In this document: positions 1-7,878 of the stretch, in pieces
How positions within the stretch are numbered: the stretch's first letter is position 1
Layout: the number at the start of each line of letters is the position of its first letter
Assembly (NCBI RefSeq): GCF_003515705.1
Contig: NZ_QWEH01000021.1
Location: forward strand, 1-64,000
Length of the DNA stretch: 64,000 nucleotides
From: Oceanobacillus profundus
GTDB taxonomy: Bacteria; Bacillota; Bacilli; Bacillales; Amphibacillaceae
Direction: 5' to 3'
Made by a program: the position numbers and the translations under genes
The notes under the pieces: generated by a model
What the model saw: only the letters and a program-made list of their open reading frames with translations
What the model was told of the DNA's origin: nothing
The model's database searches: none

Positions 1-96
1 TGGGAGGGTGGTCATATCCAAAACTGGGCAATGGTTATGAACCAACTTCTTCTTCAAGTTGAGCTAAAAGATAGAGTGTTAAAGTACCTTGAGTAA
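1..96 (+). CDS. C-terminal end of an unidentified protein (cut by window edge)
   Basis: An open frame enters from the left edge and stops with TAA at 94-96, giving 31 residues that end in VLKYLE. The stretch GGHIQNWAMVMNQLL is reminiscent of the C-termini of DDE transposases, but this is an impression only. The start and most of the protein lie outside the window, so no function is assigned. Confidence 0.4.
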   Translation, partial: WEGGHIQNWAMVMNQLLLQVELKDRVLKYLE

Positions 97-258
97 GAGG
101 GACTTACACACTTTATTTGACAAACCCTTCGATTGGATATTGATGGGTTTAACAAGACAAGTAGTCCCTTTTGATGGAATGTATTTGATAAAGTAGCAAA
201 TCCGCCTTTTGAACAGCCTTTCAGTATTGCTACCGATTTTTTAATTGGATTTCTTTTT

Positions 259-298
259 AAATAACAAACCAATGGTAACCACCATTGGTTTGTTATTT
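259..298. terminator. Perfect 18-bp palindrome, probable bidirectional terminator
   Basis: Two perfectly complementary 18-nt arms (259-276 and 281-298) are separated by the 4-nt loop AACC. It lies between the end of the partial plus-strand frame at the left edge and the 3' end of the small minus-strand gene at 321. It has only short T/A runs on each side, so terminator efficiency is uncertain. Confidence 0.6.
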
Positions 299-320
299 AT
301 TCAATTTGTTTCTTGTAAAC

Positions 321-470
321 TTATCGTAAATTTCTTGCTTTAATTGGTCGATTTATTGCCCATCTACTATTCGTTGCACCATCAAGGCGACGTGACTTTA
401 ATACTTGACTTGATCCACATCCACAACCTTTTTTTCGAATCTTCTGTGCTTTTACAGAAATTCCACTCAT
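321..470 (-). CDS. Small basic Cys-containing peptide (49 aa), putative spore-associated
   Basis: I choose the ATG at 470 because AGAGGTG lies 6 nt upstream; an in-frame extension to 548 has no ribosome site. The 49-residue product is strongly basic, with a KKGCGCGSS motif near residue 13 and Arg/Lys-rich flanks (SRRLD, RPIKARNLR). It is not a family I recognise. It resembles in size and composition the 48-aa peptide at 5960-6106, so the two bracket the left structural cassette. Small basic Cys peptides occur in spore coats, but assigning this one to the coat is inference from context. Confidence 0.5.
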   Translation of the reverse strand: MSGISVKAQKIRKKGCGCGSSQVLKSRRLDGATNSRWAINRPIKARNLR

Positions 471-881
471 CTTGACACCTCTTTTCCTATTCACTAAATT
501 AGTATATGTTTCCAATAAATAAAGGTAAAGGCGATAGTATACGTCCAATTAGTCAATATTCATTTAAATTAGGTCGTTCGCCTGAACAAGCTATACATAT
601 TTACATAGAATATAATGAGTATCGATATATGATAAGCGTATCGAACTCACTACGTTGTAAAACACGGCATAGAGATAAAGAATCGTTAAGCACAAACTTA
701 CCGATAGCCTTCTGTTAATTACGACGTTATGGAAAATAAATTATCTGACGATGTTTTTTCTGCAAAGCTGCATATGGCTGCTCCTTCATCTCCTGACTGA
801 GCCATTACGTTTCTCATTTCATATGTCAAACCTCTTTTTTAGGCTAGCTTATTTCCAGTAGTCATCTCATATGTTGACAAC

Positions 882-914
882 AAAAGATACTCATTAAAAG
901 TATCTTTTTTTTTT
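882..914 (+). terminator. Rho-independent terminator without an obvious gene upstream
   Basis: A short stem (AAAGATACT paired with AGTATCTTT) is followed directly by a run of 10 T on the plus strand. No plus-strand gene is visible immediately upstream, so it may terminate a small RNA or be left over from a lost gene. Confidence 0.6.
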
Positions 915-1014
915 GCATTCATCAAGGTCGATAAGTAATTTTATAGTGTTTTGATATAAACATAAAGTTGTGAAAGAAATATGGTTAAAAAAATACAATT
1001 TAGAGGAGGGTATT

Positions 1015-1089
1015 ATGCAACCACAAGCCAAGCTTTGTACATTTATTACATTACGGAAGGGAAACAAGGTGTTTATATTTTTTTCCTAA
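1015..1089 (+). CDS. Possible 24-codon small ORF
   Basis: ATG at 1015 follows a GAGGAGGG ribosome site, and the frame runs 24 codons to TAA (MQPQAKLCTF start). The ribosome site is good but spacing is only about 4 nt. The peptide has no recognisable feature. It could be a real small protein or the 5' remnant of a lost gene. Confidence 0.25.
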   Translation: MQPQAKLCTFITLRKGNKVFIFFS

Positions 1090-1117
1090 AAAAATTGGCA
1101 TGTCTAAATCTCAAAAT

Positions 1118-2395
1118 TTATTTTTGGTATATATCATAAAGATTCTTTCCTAATTTCTTAATAATAAAACCACTATTAGATTTCTCTACTTCATTTAATT
1201 TACTAAAAAAATGCACAATCTCCGTATTTGTAAGCGATGGAAAAAAATGCTTCACTTTCTTGTTTTCTTTTAAATAGAATGTTTTTTGTGAGGAAGATAA
1301 TCTTCTGGAAGATGGTGTTAGTTTAATGGTACTTAATAAACGTAATATTTCAACGTAGGAAAATTCTTCGTTCGACCATTCATAGTACTGATTTAAATAT
1401 TTTTCACTCTCTATTACGTGTTGTTTGTATAGATGATCAGCGGAATGCTTATTTAGTATATTCTTTAATATGTTATTAACCTCGTGTTTGTTTTTAGCTT
1501 TGAACCCTAATTCATTTGGAAATTCCACGTCAAATTCTTTTGAAGTAACTGGTATATATGAAATGATCGGGCTTCCAACTAAAAAAGCCTCGATGCTTGA
1601 AGTACAACCATTTTGGATAATTACTTTAGCAGCCATAAGCCACTTAACAATACTTCCTTCATGAATTACATGTACATTATGGTGTTGGGAGAATGTTTCC
1701 CGATAAGCGTTTATATTCTCTCCTGGATGTGGTCTAACAACAAAGTTAGTATCAGGAAATCTCACACACACATCTTTGATCAGATTCAAGAAATAATCGT
1801 ATAAGCGCTTTATATACAAAGTAAGCTCATCTGTATTTTGGTTTTTCTTTTCTGTTATAGAATTATACAGTGTAAACCTAGTATTGATCAAAACAAAGTC
1901 ATGATATTTTTTTCTTATATCTTCAACCTCTTTTTCATAGAAAGGTTGGAACTTTGATTTTAAAAGATCGAACCTTGGATGGCCTACAATATGGCATTTA
2001 CTTGCAAATTCCTGTGTAACTTTGGTAATGGTTTCTTTTTGAAATTCTCCCCAACAATATTCTTGTGTTACCAATTCAAGCATTTCTGACCTCATCCTGT
2101 CATCTAGGTACTGTGTTGTATTGCTCAAAATTAACCCCTCTTCGTCCAGTTCAACTATCATATGTCCGTTATTTTTTGCATTTGTTATAATTCTTTTTCT
2201 AAATCCTTTTGGATAACCTTTTGAAAAAAAGATTCCATTAGGATATGTTGCTGATGCTAACTCAACCATTCTATGTTCACCAATAATGACACGGTAACCT
2301 TCTTTTACAGCATAATATGCTAAAAGCAACTTAGCATCTAATTCTCTGACTTTTATTTCTACCGGGAGATATAACCAGCCTTTATGATTACCCAA
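1118..2395 (-). CDS. Surface carbohydrate biosynthesis protein (GT-B-like)
   Basis: The 425-residue product matches my memory of the 'surface carbohydrate biosynthesis protein' family, GT-B-fold proteins in surface polysaccharide loci. The opening WLYLPVEIKVRELDAKLLLA is typical. A GHPRFD motif near residue 135, a VVRPHPGE stretch near 230 and IQNGCTSSIEA near 270 resemble the nucleotide-sugar side of CDP-glycerol transferase and UDP-GlcNAc epimerase-like folds. The same GHPRFD motif occurs in the three GT-like proteins at 14.6-20.3 kb. I choose TTG at 2395, since GAGG lies 8 nt upstream; GTG at 2404 overlaps that site. It probably makes or transfers part of the surface glycan, with substrate unknown. 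Confidence 0.7.
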   Translation of the reverse strand: MGNHKGWLYLPVEIKVRELDAKLLLAYYAVKEGYRVIIGEHRMVELASATYPNGIFFSKGYPKGFRKRIITNAKNNGHMIVELDEEGLILSNTTQYLDDRMRSEMLELVTQEYCWGEFQKETITKVTQEFASKCHIVGHPRFDLLKSKFQPFYEKEVEDIRKKYHDFVLINTRFTLYNSITEKKNQNTDELTLYIKRLYDYFLNLIKDVCVRFPDTNFVVRPHPGENINAYRETFSQHHNVHVIHEGSIVKWLMAAKVIIQNGCTSSIEAFLVGSPIISYIPVTSKEFDVEFPNELGFKAKNKHEVNNILKNILNKHSADHLYKQHVIESEKYLNQYYEWSNEEFSYVEILRLLSTIKLTPSSRRLSSSQKTFYLKENKKVKHFFPSLTNTEIVHFFSKLNEVEKSNSGFIIKKLGKNLYDIYQK

Positions 2396-2472
2396 TTTAA
2401 TCACCTCGTAACCTTTCTATAGAAACAACATAGTCGGCAGAAAGTAATTTTTATTTTTAGCATAAGCTAAGA

Positions 2473-2787
2473 TTAGGTTTTTTTTAATATATCAATAAGT
2501 TCCTCAAAATCCTTTTGATTATCTTCGATTATGGAATCCAGGTAAGACGATAATTCTTTAACAGATGATTCCGATTCATCACTTCTTACACCTATATCAT
2601 GTTGTTTTTCCAAAAGTATTAACATAAAACTAATAAACATATGTAATGTATTTTTTTCCAAAAAAACAAAACTGTTGTTTTCTTTCCTATTGTCACTTCC
2701 TAATTCCTCCAAATGTTCCTTCTTATACCCATCTATTAATTGTTTAATTAATTTTTCTATGTTTGAATTGTTTTGGTTATTATTCAT
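2473..2787 (-). CDS. Small acidic hypothetical protein (104 aa), cassette A
   Basis: No family is recognised. The product is acidic, Asn/Glu-rich and helical, with a hydrophobic patch (HMFISFMLILLEKQ) near residues 49-62. Its ATG overlaps the 3' end of the upstream gene by 8 nt, and the GGAGGAGGAGG-type Glu codons of that gene serve as its ribosome site, so the two are translationally coupled. The 122-aa protein at 23043-23411 occupies the same position behind a paralogue of the upstream gene and has a similar layout. I infer a sporulation-surface role from context only. Confidence 0.7.
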   Translation of the reverse strand: MNNNQNNSNIEKLIKQLIDGYKKEHLEELGSDNRKENNSFVFLEKNTLHMFISFMLILLEKQHDIGVRSDESESSVKELSSYLDSIIEDNQKDFEELIDILKKT

Positions 2788-3349
2788 TCCCCTCCTCCTC
2801 CACTATTGTTCCATTGACATTAATCTGGTTGAAGGAACTAATTCCATCTTTTGCTTCATCCCCATAAGTAAATCCCATTATACTGCCTGCATAGGTAGAT
2901 TTCGGTAACCATTTCATTTGAAAATTTGAGAAAGTAAGTGTTTCAGAAGGATTAAGCACACTTTTCCCAACAGGCTTTAGCCAATACTCCTGTTTATCCA
3001 TTGGATCATTTATCCGTTCCCACGCATTTGTCAGTCTCATTTTTTGCTTGGAATCCTTATATAAATATTTCCCAGAAAAGTCAAAGGGAGAATCTTGGGA
3101 CACTTTTATACATATATATGGATTAGTGAGCGGTCTTCCTCCTACATTCTGTATATGAAAAGAACCTAGGCAGTAATTTTCGATTCCCGGTTTATGAAAT
3201 ATATTTAGTGAATATGAGAAGTAGCTGATTACGTGGAACTCGTTCAATGCTTTCCTTTCTGTTACCAAAGATTTAATTTCATTTAGATATGAAGTATTCA
3301 TTTCCTGCCATTTTACGATTTTTTGTCGTATTTCATCAGTTCTTTTCAT
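2780..3349 (-). CDS. Hypothetical beta-rich protein with N-terminal coiled coil, cassette A
   Basis: The 189-residue protein has a short N-terminal helix (about residues 1-35) and a beta-rich body with the pattern FDFSGKY...WERI...YWLKPVG...LNPSETLTF...FQ...DGISSFNQINVNG. The 180-aa protein at 23433-23975 shares this pattern throughout, so the two are paralogues. ATG at 3349 is chosen because GGAGG lies 10 nt upstream, within an apparent longer frame. It lies downstream of the Cys-rich protein at 3416-4102, separated by a terminator, and is coupled to the 104-aa gene. The family is not recognised; a spore-surface structural role is inferred. Confidence 0.75.
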   Translation of the reverse strand: MKRTDEIRQKIVKWQEMNTSYLNEIKSLVTERKALNEFHVISYFSYSLNIFHKPGIENYCLGSFHIQNVGGRPLTNPYICIKVSQDSPFDFSGKYLYKDSKQKMRLTNAWERINDPMDKQEYWLKPVGKSVLNPSETLTFSNFQMKWLPKSTYAGSIMGFTYGDEAKDGISSFNQINVNGTIVEEEGNE

Positions 3350-3370
3350 GTAATAATTCACCTCCATAAA

Positions 3371-3402
3371 AAATAAAGAGAGAAATAATCCTCTCTTTAT
3401 TT
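3371..3402 (-). terminator. Rho-independent terminator after the Cys-rich gene
   Basis: Arms AAATAAAGAGAG and CTCTCTTTATTT pair perfectly around an 8-nt loop, and the minus-strand transcript continues into a T run. It lies between the stop of the gene at 3416 and the ribosome site of the gene starting at 3349, so the downstream pair may depend on readthrough. Confidence 0.75.
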
Positions 3403-3415
3403 CTATGCTTGAAGA

Positions 3416-4102
3416 TTAACACTTATCACCACTGACAGTATTATTACTTGGGAAAATTACCGGGCATTGAGGTGGGATTGTAGGTGCAGGGCATGGAGGG
3501 ATTGGAAGTATATCCCTTGGTTGACAGAAGTCTGCAACAATCTCCAGTGTTACATCAAAAACTGATTGAATACTTTGGCAAAGACGAACAGTAACTGTCA
3601 CATCTAGCTCATCAGGAGTTGCTGTTGTTGTAGGATCACAAATTGCTGTACAAACAAAGCAATCTAAATCTGTGTAAGTTACATTAACATCTGTACCTTC
3701 TGGTGCACACAGAATTACTTGTTCACAACGTGTAAATTCGGCAGTACCGACTTCTACAGTCGCACCTCCAAGTTCTGGTATTAAGTCTACGAAAATTGTT
3801 ACTTCAAAGTTCTTACGAATGTTCACCAGCTGAAGTGTTACCTGTGCACCATCGATAACGAATTGCTGATCTACTCGATCTAAAATGACAATTGGATCCA
3901 CAGCAGTAGGAGCAACTGCACAGGTTACCGTATCGATGTCAATGTCGTCACACTCTAATTGAGCGCCAGTAGCAGGGTTAACTGGTAATTCCAAATCAGC
4001 CAGGCTTAAATCAAACGTTGCTTCGTTTAGAATCCAGTCATATACCTTTTCTGTGTTGATACATAGGAGTTCTTGACCCCCTGTTAAGTTTTCTGCTTGC
4101 AT
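3416..4102 (-). CDS. Cys-rich beta-strand protein, putative spore-surface structural protein
   Basis: The 228-residue product is acidic, rich in Val/Thr/Asp and carries about 13 Cys. It starts MQAENLTGGQELLCINTEKV and includes VYDWI near residue 20. A Pro/Cys tail (ILPIPPCPAPTIPPQCP) ends at GDKC. Alternating hydrophobic residues predict mostly beta strand. Such Cys-dense beta proteins are typical of coat, exosporium or appendage components that crosslink by disulfides, but I cannot name the family. ATG at 4102 has CGGAGG 11 nt upstream. A sigma-K-like promoter lies at 4144-4171, supporting late mother-cell expression. Confidence 0.7.
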   Translation of the reverse strand: MQAENLTGGQELLCINTEKVYDWILNEATFDLSLADLELPVNPATGAQLECDDIDIDTVTCAVAPTAVDPIVILDRVDQQFVIDGAQVTLQLVNIRKNFEVTIFVDLIPELGGATVEVGTAEFTRCEQVILCAPEGTDVNVTYTDLDCFVCTAICDPTTTATPDELDVTVTVRLCQSIQSVFDVTLEIVADFCQPRDILPIPPCPAPTIPPQCPVIFPSNNTVSGDKC

Positions 4103-4143
4103 AGCTGCAAACACCTCCGAATAAGTTTATTTTCTTTCATTCG

Positions 4144-4171
4144 TAGCATATGAACAAATGCACCAAGCCGT
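4144..4171 (-). promoter_or_regulatory. Sigma-K-like promoter
   Basis: On the minus strand the sequence reads AC, 17 nt, then CATATGCTA. This fits the sigma-K consensus (AC at -35, CATAnnnTA at -10). It lies about 40 nt upstream of the ATG at 4102. The match is by eye and has not been scored statistically. Confidence 0.55.
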
Positions 4172-4400
4172 ATAATGATTTAGCGGAATTTCATGATATT
4201 AAGTAAGGAAAATATCATAAATATCAAAGCGGTCTGCTGCAAACACAAATCATACGTGATTTTCTTTAGCTTAAAAAAAATAAACGATGCATACGATTAG
4301 AATAATGAGAGATCAGAAAAAGAAGTATTTAAATTCTGCACATTTGTCACGTATTGGTGTTTCATCAATAGTATATTAATGTGCTGTAAAAGGGTGATTA

Positions 4401-5480
4401 ATGATGGAGCAATTCAAATTATACAATGCTCAGGAGATTGAAGAATTGAATCAAAGACTCAATTTCTACAAATATACGCTCGAATCATTAGAAATCGGAG
4501 ATATGATAGATGATTACGTTAAGACGAAAAATGATTTTCATCTTTTAAAATTAAAATTTACTGAATTTGAAGGAGAAGTGAGAATAATGGAAGATAATTT
4601 CCAGCATAAAATAAATGAATACGAACATCAGGAAAAAGAACTTTCCGCAAAGATTAATTCCATGAATGATTCGGTAATTCAATTAAAGCAAGATATTAAT
4701 AAGATAATGGAAAAGGTCAATCAAGTCCGTTTTACGGAACTGCTTGAAAATATAAATCATGTTATTTTAAAGCAAGATAACATGTTGGTAGAAGGTAAAA
4801 ATGATATCAATCGATTAAGAGGAGAAATTTTACAATTAAAAGAACACATGCAATCAAATACTCAAAAGCACCATACAAACAACATTCAACATTCCCCTAG
4901 ACAATCAGAGTACAGACAATTACAGAATATGCTTGAATCTTCCAGATATATTGAGCAAGCACCAAACCAAAAAAAAAATGAGGTAACAAAGTTCCGAAAT
5001 TTCATGCAATCAACAACCAGAGATCAAATCGTTCATCCAATTGACTCTCATAATGATGTTCAAAAACCTACTCTAAAGAGTAAAGGGAGGAAGACTTATC
5101 GGCATAATCCGTATGAATTAAATAAAAATATCATTACCAAAACCACAGCATCAAATAATCAAGAGAAAAAAAAAGACGATAATATTATTCAAGAAAATGA
5201 TTCTTTAACTACTCATAGCGATAATCTGGCTCTAACTGACGAAAATATAGTTATGGAACATCAAACAGATCACATAGATGTTGAGAATCATTTTGAAACG
5301 AATAAACAACAAGATGATTATTCCAGTGTTTCGACACAGCCAAGAGAAACTACTGCCAAAGAAATTCCTGCTAATGAAACCTCCAATGATGAAGAGAAGA
5401 AATCGAATAATCAAGAAAAAAAATCCGACAATAAAAAAGAATTCACTTCCTTTTTTTCTCTCTTCAAAAGTAAGGTTTAG
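4401..5480 (+). CDS. Coiled-coil protein with Asn/Lys-rich tail (359 aa)
   Basis: No family is recognised. Residues 1-155 are heptad-rich and strongly predicted coiled coil (FEGEVRIMEDNF, LSAKINSMND, IEELNQRLNF). Residues 160-345 are a disordered Asn/Gln/Lys/His/Ser-rich region. The protein ends in a short hydrophobic-basic motif (FTSFFSLFKSKV) that could be an anchor or recognition tail. ATG at 4401, or the adjacent 4404, follows AAAGGGTG. Its stop is separated by 1 nt from the JAMM protease gene, so the two are almost certainly one operon and co-translated. It runs opposite to the Cys-rich gene at 3416, from a shared intergenic region. A scaffold role at the spore surface is inferred. Confidence 0.75.
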   Translation: MMEQFKLYNAQEIEELNQRLNFYKYTLESLEIGDMIDDYVKTKNDFHLLKLKFTEFEGEVRIMEDNFQHKINEYEHQEKELSAKINSMNDSVIQLKQDINKIMEKVNQVRFTELLENINHVILKQDNMLVEGKNDINRLRGEILQLKEHMQSNTQKHHTNNIQHSPRQSEYRQLQNMLESSRYIEQAPNQKKNEVTKFRNFMQSTTRDQIVHPIDSHNDVQKPTLKSKGRKTYRHNPYELNKNIITKTTASNNQEKKKDDNIIQENDSLTTHSDNLALTDENIVMEHQTDHIDVENHFETNKQQDDYSSVSTQPRETTAKEIPANETSNDEEKKSNNQEKKSDNKKEFTSFFSLFKSKV

Positions 5481-5481
5481 C

Positions 5482-5898
5482 ATGGAAGAGAAAAAGATAA
5501 TTATTCCTCAGGGTATATATAATAATATGCTGAAACATGGGAGGTCGAGTTTACCTTTCGAGGCATGTGGTTTGTTATCGGGTAATAATCATAAAATAAA
5601 TTCAATTTGGCAGTTAGAAAATAGGCTAAGGTCTGATAGACGATTTTTTGTAGAAAAAAGAACGATTGAAAAAACCATTCAAGAAATTAAAAAACTGAGC
5701 GAGCAGGTATTAGCTGTCTATCACTCCCACCCTACTACAGCACCTGTTCCTTCAGTTTATGATATTACCAATCACCCTGATAATAAAGTAAAAATGGTGA
5801 TTATTTCTTTTAAAACAAATCCTCCATTTACTAAATGTTATCAAATTGAAAAAAACAGCTATGAAGAATGCCTTTTTTGTATAAATCCCTCGCTATAG
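5482..5898 (+). CDS. JAMM/MPN family metalloprotease (Mov34/PAD-1-like)
   Basis: The 138-residue protein carries a complete JAMM zinc site: Glu27 (FEACGLL), His81-Ser-His83-Pro, seven residues, Ser91 and Asp94. Family members are zinc isopeptidases or peptidases, for example Rad25/Mec+-type enzymes that cleave after a C-terminal glycine. ATG at 5482 follows the previous stop by 1 nt. A longer upstream extension only shadows the coiled-coil gene. No ubiquitin-like partner is visible in the window. The tight pairing with the coiled-coil protein suggests that it processes that protein or another surface component; this is inference. Confidence 0.85.
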   Translation: MEEKKIIIPQGIYNNMLKHGRSSLPFEACGLLSGNNHKINSIWQLENRLRSDRRFFVEKRTIEKTIQEIKKLSEQVLAVYHSHPTTAPVPSVYDITNHPDNKVKMVIISFKTNPPFTKCYQIEKNSYEECLFCINPSL

Positions 5899-5959
5899 CC
5901 CGACCTTTTTTACAACATATATACTATAATGCAGTATAACATCCAAGGAGTTGATAAAT

Positions 5960-6106
5960 TTGAAATCCAAAAAACTGATTAATCAAAAAAATAATCATAA
6001 AATGATAAAACCTTCTAATACACCAATTGTGATCGATTCGTCATCCATTAAAAGAAGACCGATAGAAGTAAGTGGAAGAAGTGGGTGCTGCATGAAAATA
6101 AGGTAA
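5960..6106 (+). CDS. Small basic peptide with CC motif (48 aa)
   Basis: TTG at 5960 has AAGGAG 9 nt upstream. The 48-residue product is Lys/Arg-rich and ends with a GRSGCCMKIR motif; it also contains SSSIKRRP. It is not in a family I know. Composition and size resemble the peptide at 321-470. It follows the JAMM gene by 61 nt and could belong to the same transcript. A spore-associated role is inferred from position. Confidence 0.55.
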   Translation: MKSKKLINQKNNHKMIKPSNTPIVIDSSSIKRRPIEVSGRSGCCMKIR

Positions 6107-6825
6107 TTAAGAAGACCATTATTCATTCCTCCGAATAGGATTAATTGTGCGGTCTTGTATATGAACTAGTGTTTAACATATAGATTTGAGGCTATTAAAC
6201 GAAGGGCTGATTATCAATATCTGGATATAGAGAAAGTCGATTACCTACTTATCCACAGTGTCTAGTATAGGATTTCAGTCCCTTCCAAGAAAGCCTCTTC
6301 TATACTCTGAGCAATATTTATACAGTAATTAATAGTTAATAGTTATACCAATGGAACCTAAAAAGTTGAGAGAGTAATGAAACGAAGAGGTCTAGCAATT
6401 CAGAGAAAGTAAACACATATAATATGAGAATAAAACAAATGAAAATAATCTTAATCTACCATTAACAGAATACATTATAGAGCAACTTACATAAAAAAGA
6501 GAGCAGGTAACAATAACTATATATTAATAGAGTATAATAGATTAAAACTCCCTAAAAAATTACAGAGTTGAGTGCTGAATAATTATAGATACAAATCTTG
6601 ACCTTTTATAAATGGAAATCCCGCTCTATTTATAGAGGCTAAAATCACTTCAAAAATCCATTCCCAGCTAGTTAAAAAAGCAGTTTTTTGATAAAATTTA
6701 TCAAAAAACTGCTTTTTGCTGATTAAATGAAAGTAGGTATTTTTAGTTGAAGGATAAAACACTCTAAACTCCTTCCCATAAGTTCAAACGATAATTCAAA
6801 AGTTTTCTAATGAAAAGATTAGAAT
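6107..6825. other. Intergenic stretch with no recognisable gene
   Basis: I find no frame with a ribosome site and sensible composition. The stretch contains weak hairpin potential near 6111-6156 and a strong bidirectional terminator at 6675-6717, which closes the Pse operon. Confidence 0.6.
6675..6717. terminator. Strong bidirectional terminator closing the Pse operon
   Basis: Two perfectly complementary 21-nt arms (6675-6695 and 6697-6717) contain AAAAAGCAGTTTTTTG and its complement. A-runs on the left arm and T-runs on the right allow termination in both directions. It lies downstream of pseI on the minus strand. Confidence 0.85.
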
Positions 6826-7878
6826 CTAGAGTATATCCCAACTGACCGGAGTGCCCTTTTCCACATCTCGAACTACTGTCTTTCCTAATACTATATCATA
6901 ATACTTCGGTGGGAGACCATAGCCAGGACGTATTACTCTAAGATTTTCCTTTGTTAATATCTCACCAGCTTTCATATCCTGAGTTACATATAGAGAACGC
7001 CGATACTTTCCTGATGATTTTTCAGCATCAGATGGACCATATTGTACTTTCCCAAGTGATTGCCAAGCTCTTTTTGTTTCCGTAACCAATGCTTCCAATT
7101 CATGAGGTTCGAGGGAAAAACTTGCATCTACTCCACCATCTTTTCTGGAAATAGTAAAATGCTTTTCAATAATAGTTGCTCCTAATGCAACACTTGCAAC
7201 AGCTACTCCACTCCCCATGGTGTGATCAGATAAGCCAATCTGACATTGAAATAAATCCTTCATATGCGGAATTGTACTTATATTGGTGTTTTCTGGTGAC
7301 GCTGGGTACGTGCTTGTGCATTTGAGTAAGATTAGATCCTCACTGCCTGCTTCTCTTGCAGCATTTACAGCTTCCTCTATTTCTGCAGCAGAGCACATCC
7401 CTGTTGAAATGATCATTGGCTTTTTGGTTCTAGCTACTTTTCGTATTAAAGGCAAATCAGTACATTCAAATGAAGCAATCTTATAACAGGGAACGTTCAG
7501 CGATTCCAAAAAATCAACTGCTGTTTCATCAAATGGGGAGCTAAAACCAATCATACCCAATTGTTTACAGCGTTCAAATATAGGCTGATGCCATTCCCAA
7601 GGTGTATATGCTTCCTGATATAGCTCATATAGCGATTTGTTTTTCCAAATACTTTTCGAGTCATGAATCATGAAGTCATCCTTGGCCTCATTTAATGTCA
7701 TTGTATCTGCTGTATATGTTTGTATTTTTAACGCATTTGCTCCAGCCTTCGCTGCCGTTTCCACTATTTCCAGGGCGCGTTCTAACGACTGGTTATGATT
7801 TCCGGACATTTCTGCTATTATAAATGGAGGGGTGTCCGGACCTACTTCCCTCCCCCCCAAGCTTATCTTTTTCATCAT
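6826..7878 (-). CDS. pseI: Pseudaminic acid synthase PseI (SpsE-like, NeuB family)
   Basis: The 350-residue protein is a NeuB-family synthase that condenses 6-deoxy-AltdiNAc with phosphoenolpyruvate to give pseudaminic acid. The N-terminal TIM barrel (about 15-265) holds EMSGNHN near residue 23, the form usual in PseI rather than the GINHNG of sialic acid synthases, and IIEKHFT near 237. The C-terminal SAF/antifreeze-like domain spans about 285-350. Two adjacent ATGs (7878 and 7875) follow AAAGGAGG; they overlap the pseH stop in ATGATGA, so expression is coupled. It is the last gene of the operon. A legionaminic acid enzyme is possible, but the PseB/PseC/PseH/PseG neighbours favour pseudaminic acid. 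Confidence 0.9.
   Translation of the reverse strand: MMKKISLGGREVGPDTPPFIIAEMSGNHNQSLERALEIVETAAKAGANALKIQTYTADTMTLNEAKDDFMIHDSKSIWKNKSLYELYQEAYTPWEWHQPIFERCKQLGMIGFSSPFDETAVDFLESLNVPCYKIASFECTDLPLIRKVARTKKPMIISTGMCSAAEIEEAVNAAREAGSEDLILLKCTSTYPASPENTNISTIPHMKDLFQCQIGLSDHTMGSGVAVASVALGATIIEKHFTISRKDGGVDASFSLEPHELEALVTETKRAWQSLGKVQYGPSDAEKSSGKYRRSLYVTQDMKAGEILTKENLRVIRPGYGLPPKYYDIVLGKTVVRDVEKGTPVSWDIL

Larger units (their letters stand above)
471..1117. other. Intergenic stretch without a convincing large gene
   Basis: I see no well-supported gene of normal size here. A 70-residue plus-strand frame at 506-718 has no ribosome site and low-complexity content. The stretch holds a strong plus-strand terminator at 882-914 and a 24-codon frame at 1015-1089, listed separately. 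The combination suggests decayed coding DNA. Confidence 0.5.

Noticed and set aside
54-272. 72-residue minus-strand frame at the left edge
   Set aside because: It overlaps the partial plus-strand frame and the palindrome and has no ribosome site.
506-718. 70-residue plus-strand frame
   Set aside because: No ribosome site and no protein-like composition; antisense to the leader of the small peptide gene.
5278-5898. 206-residue version of the JAMM protein with a long N-terminus
   Set aside because: The extra 68 residues are a frame-shadow of the coiled-coil gene. ATG 5482, next to the upstream stop, gives a normal JAMM domain.
6826-7878. PseI as a sialic (NeuB) or legionaminic acid synthase
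   Set aside because: The EMSGNHN motif and the PseB/PseC/PseH/PseG neighbours fit pseudaminic acid better. A tree would settle it.
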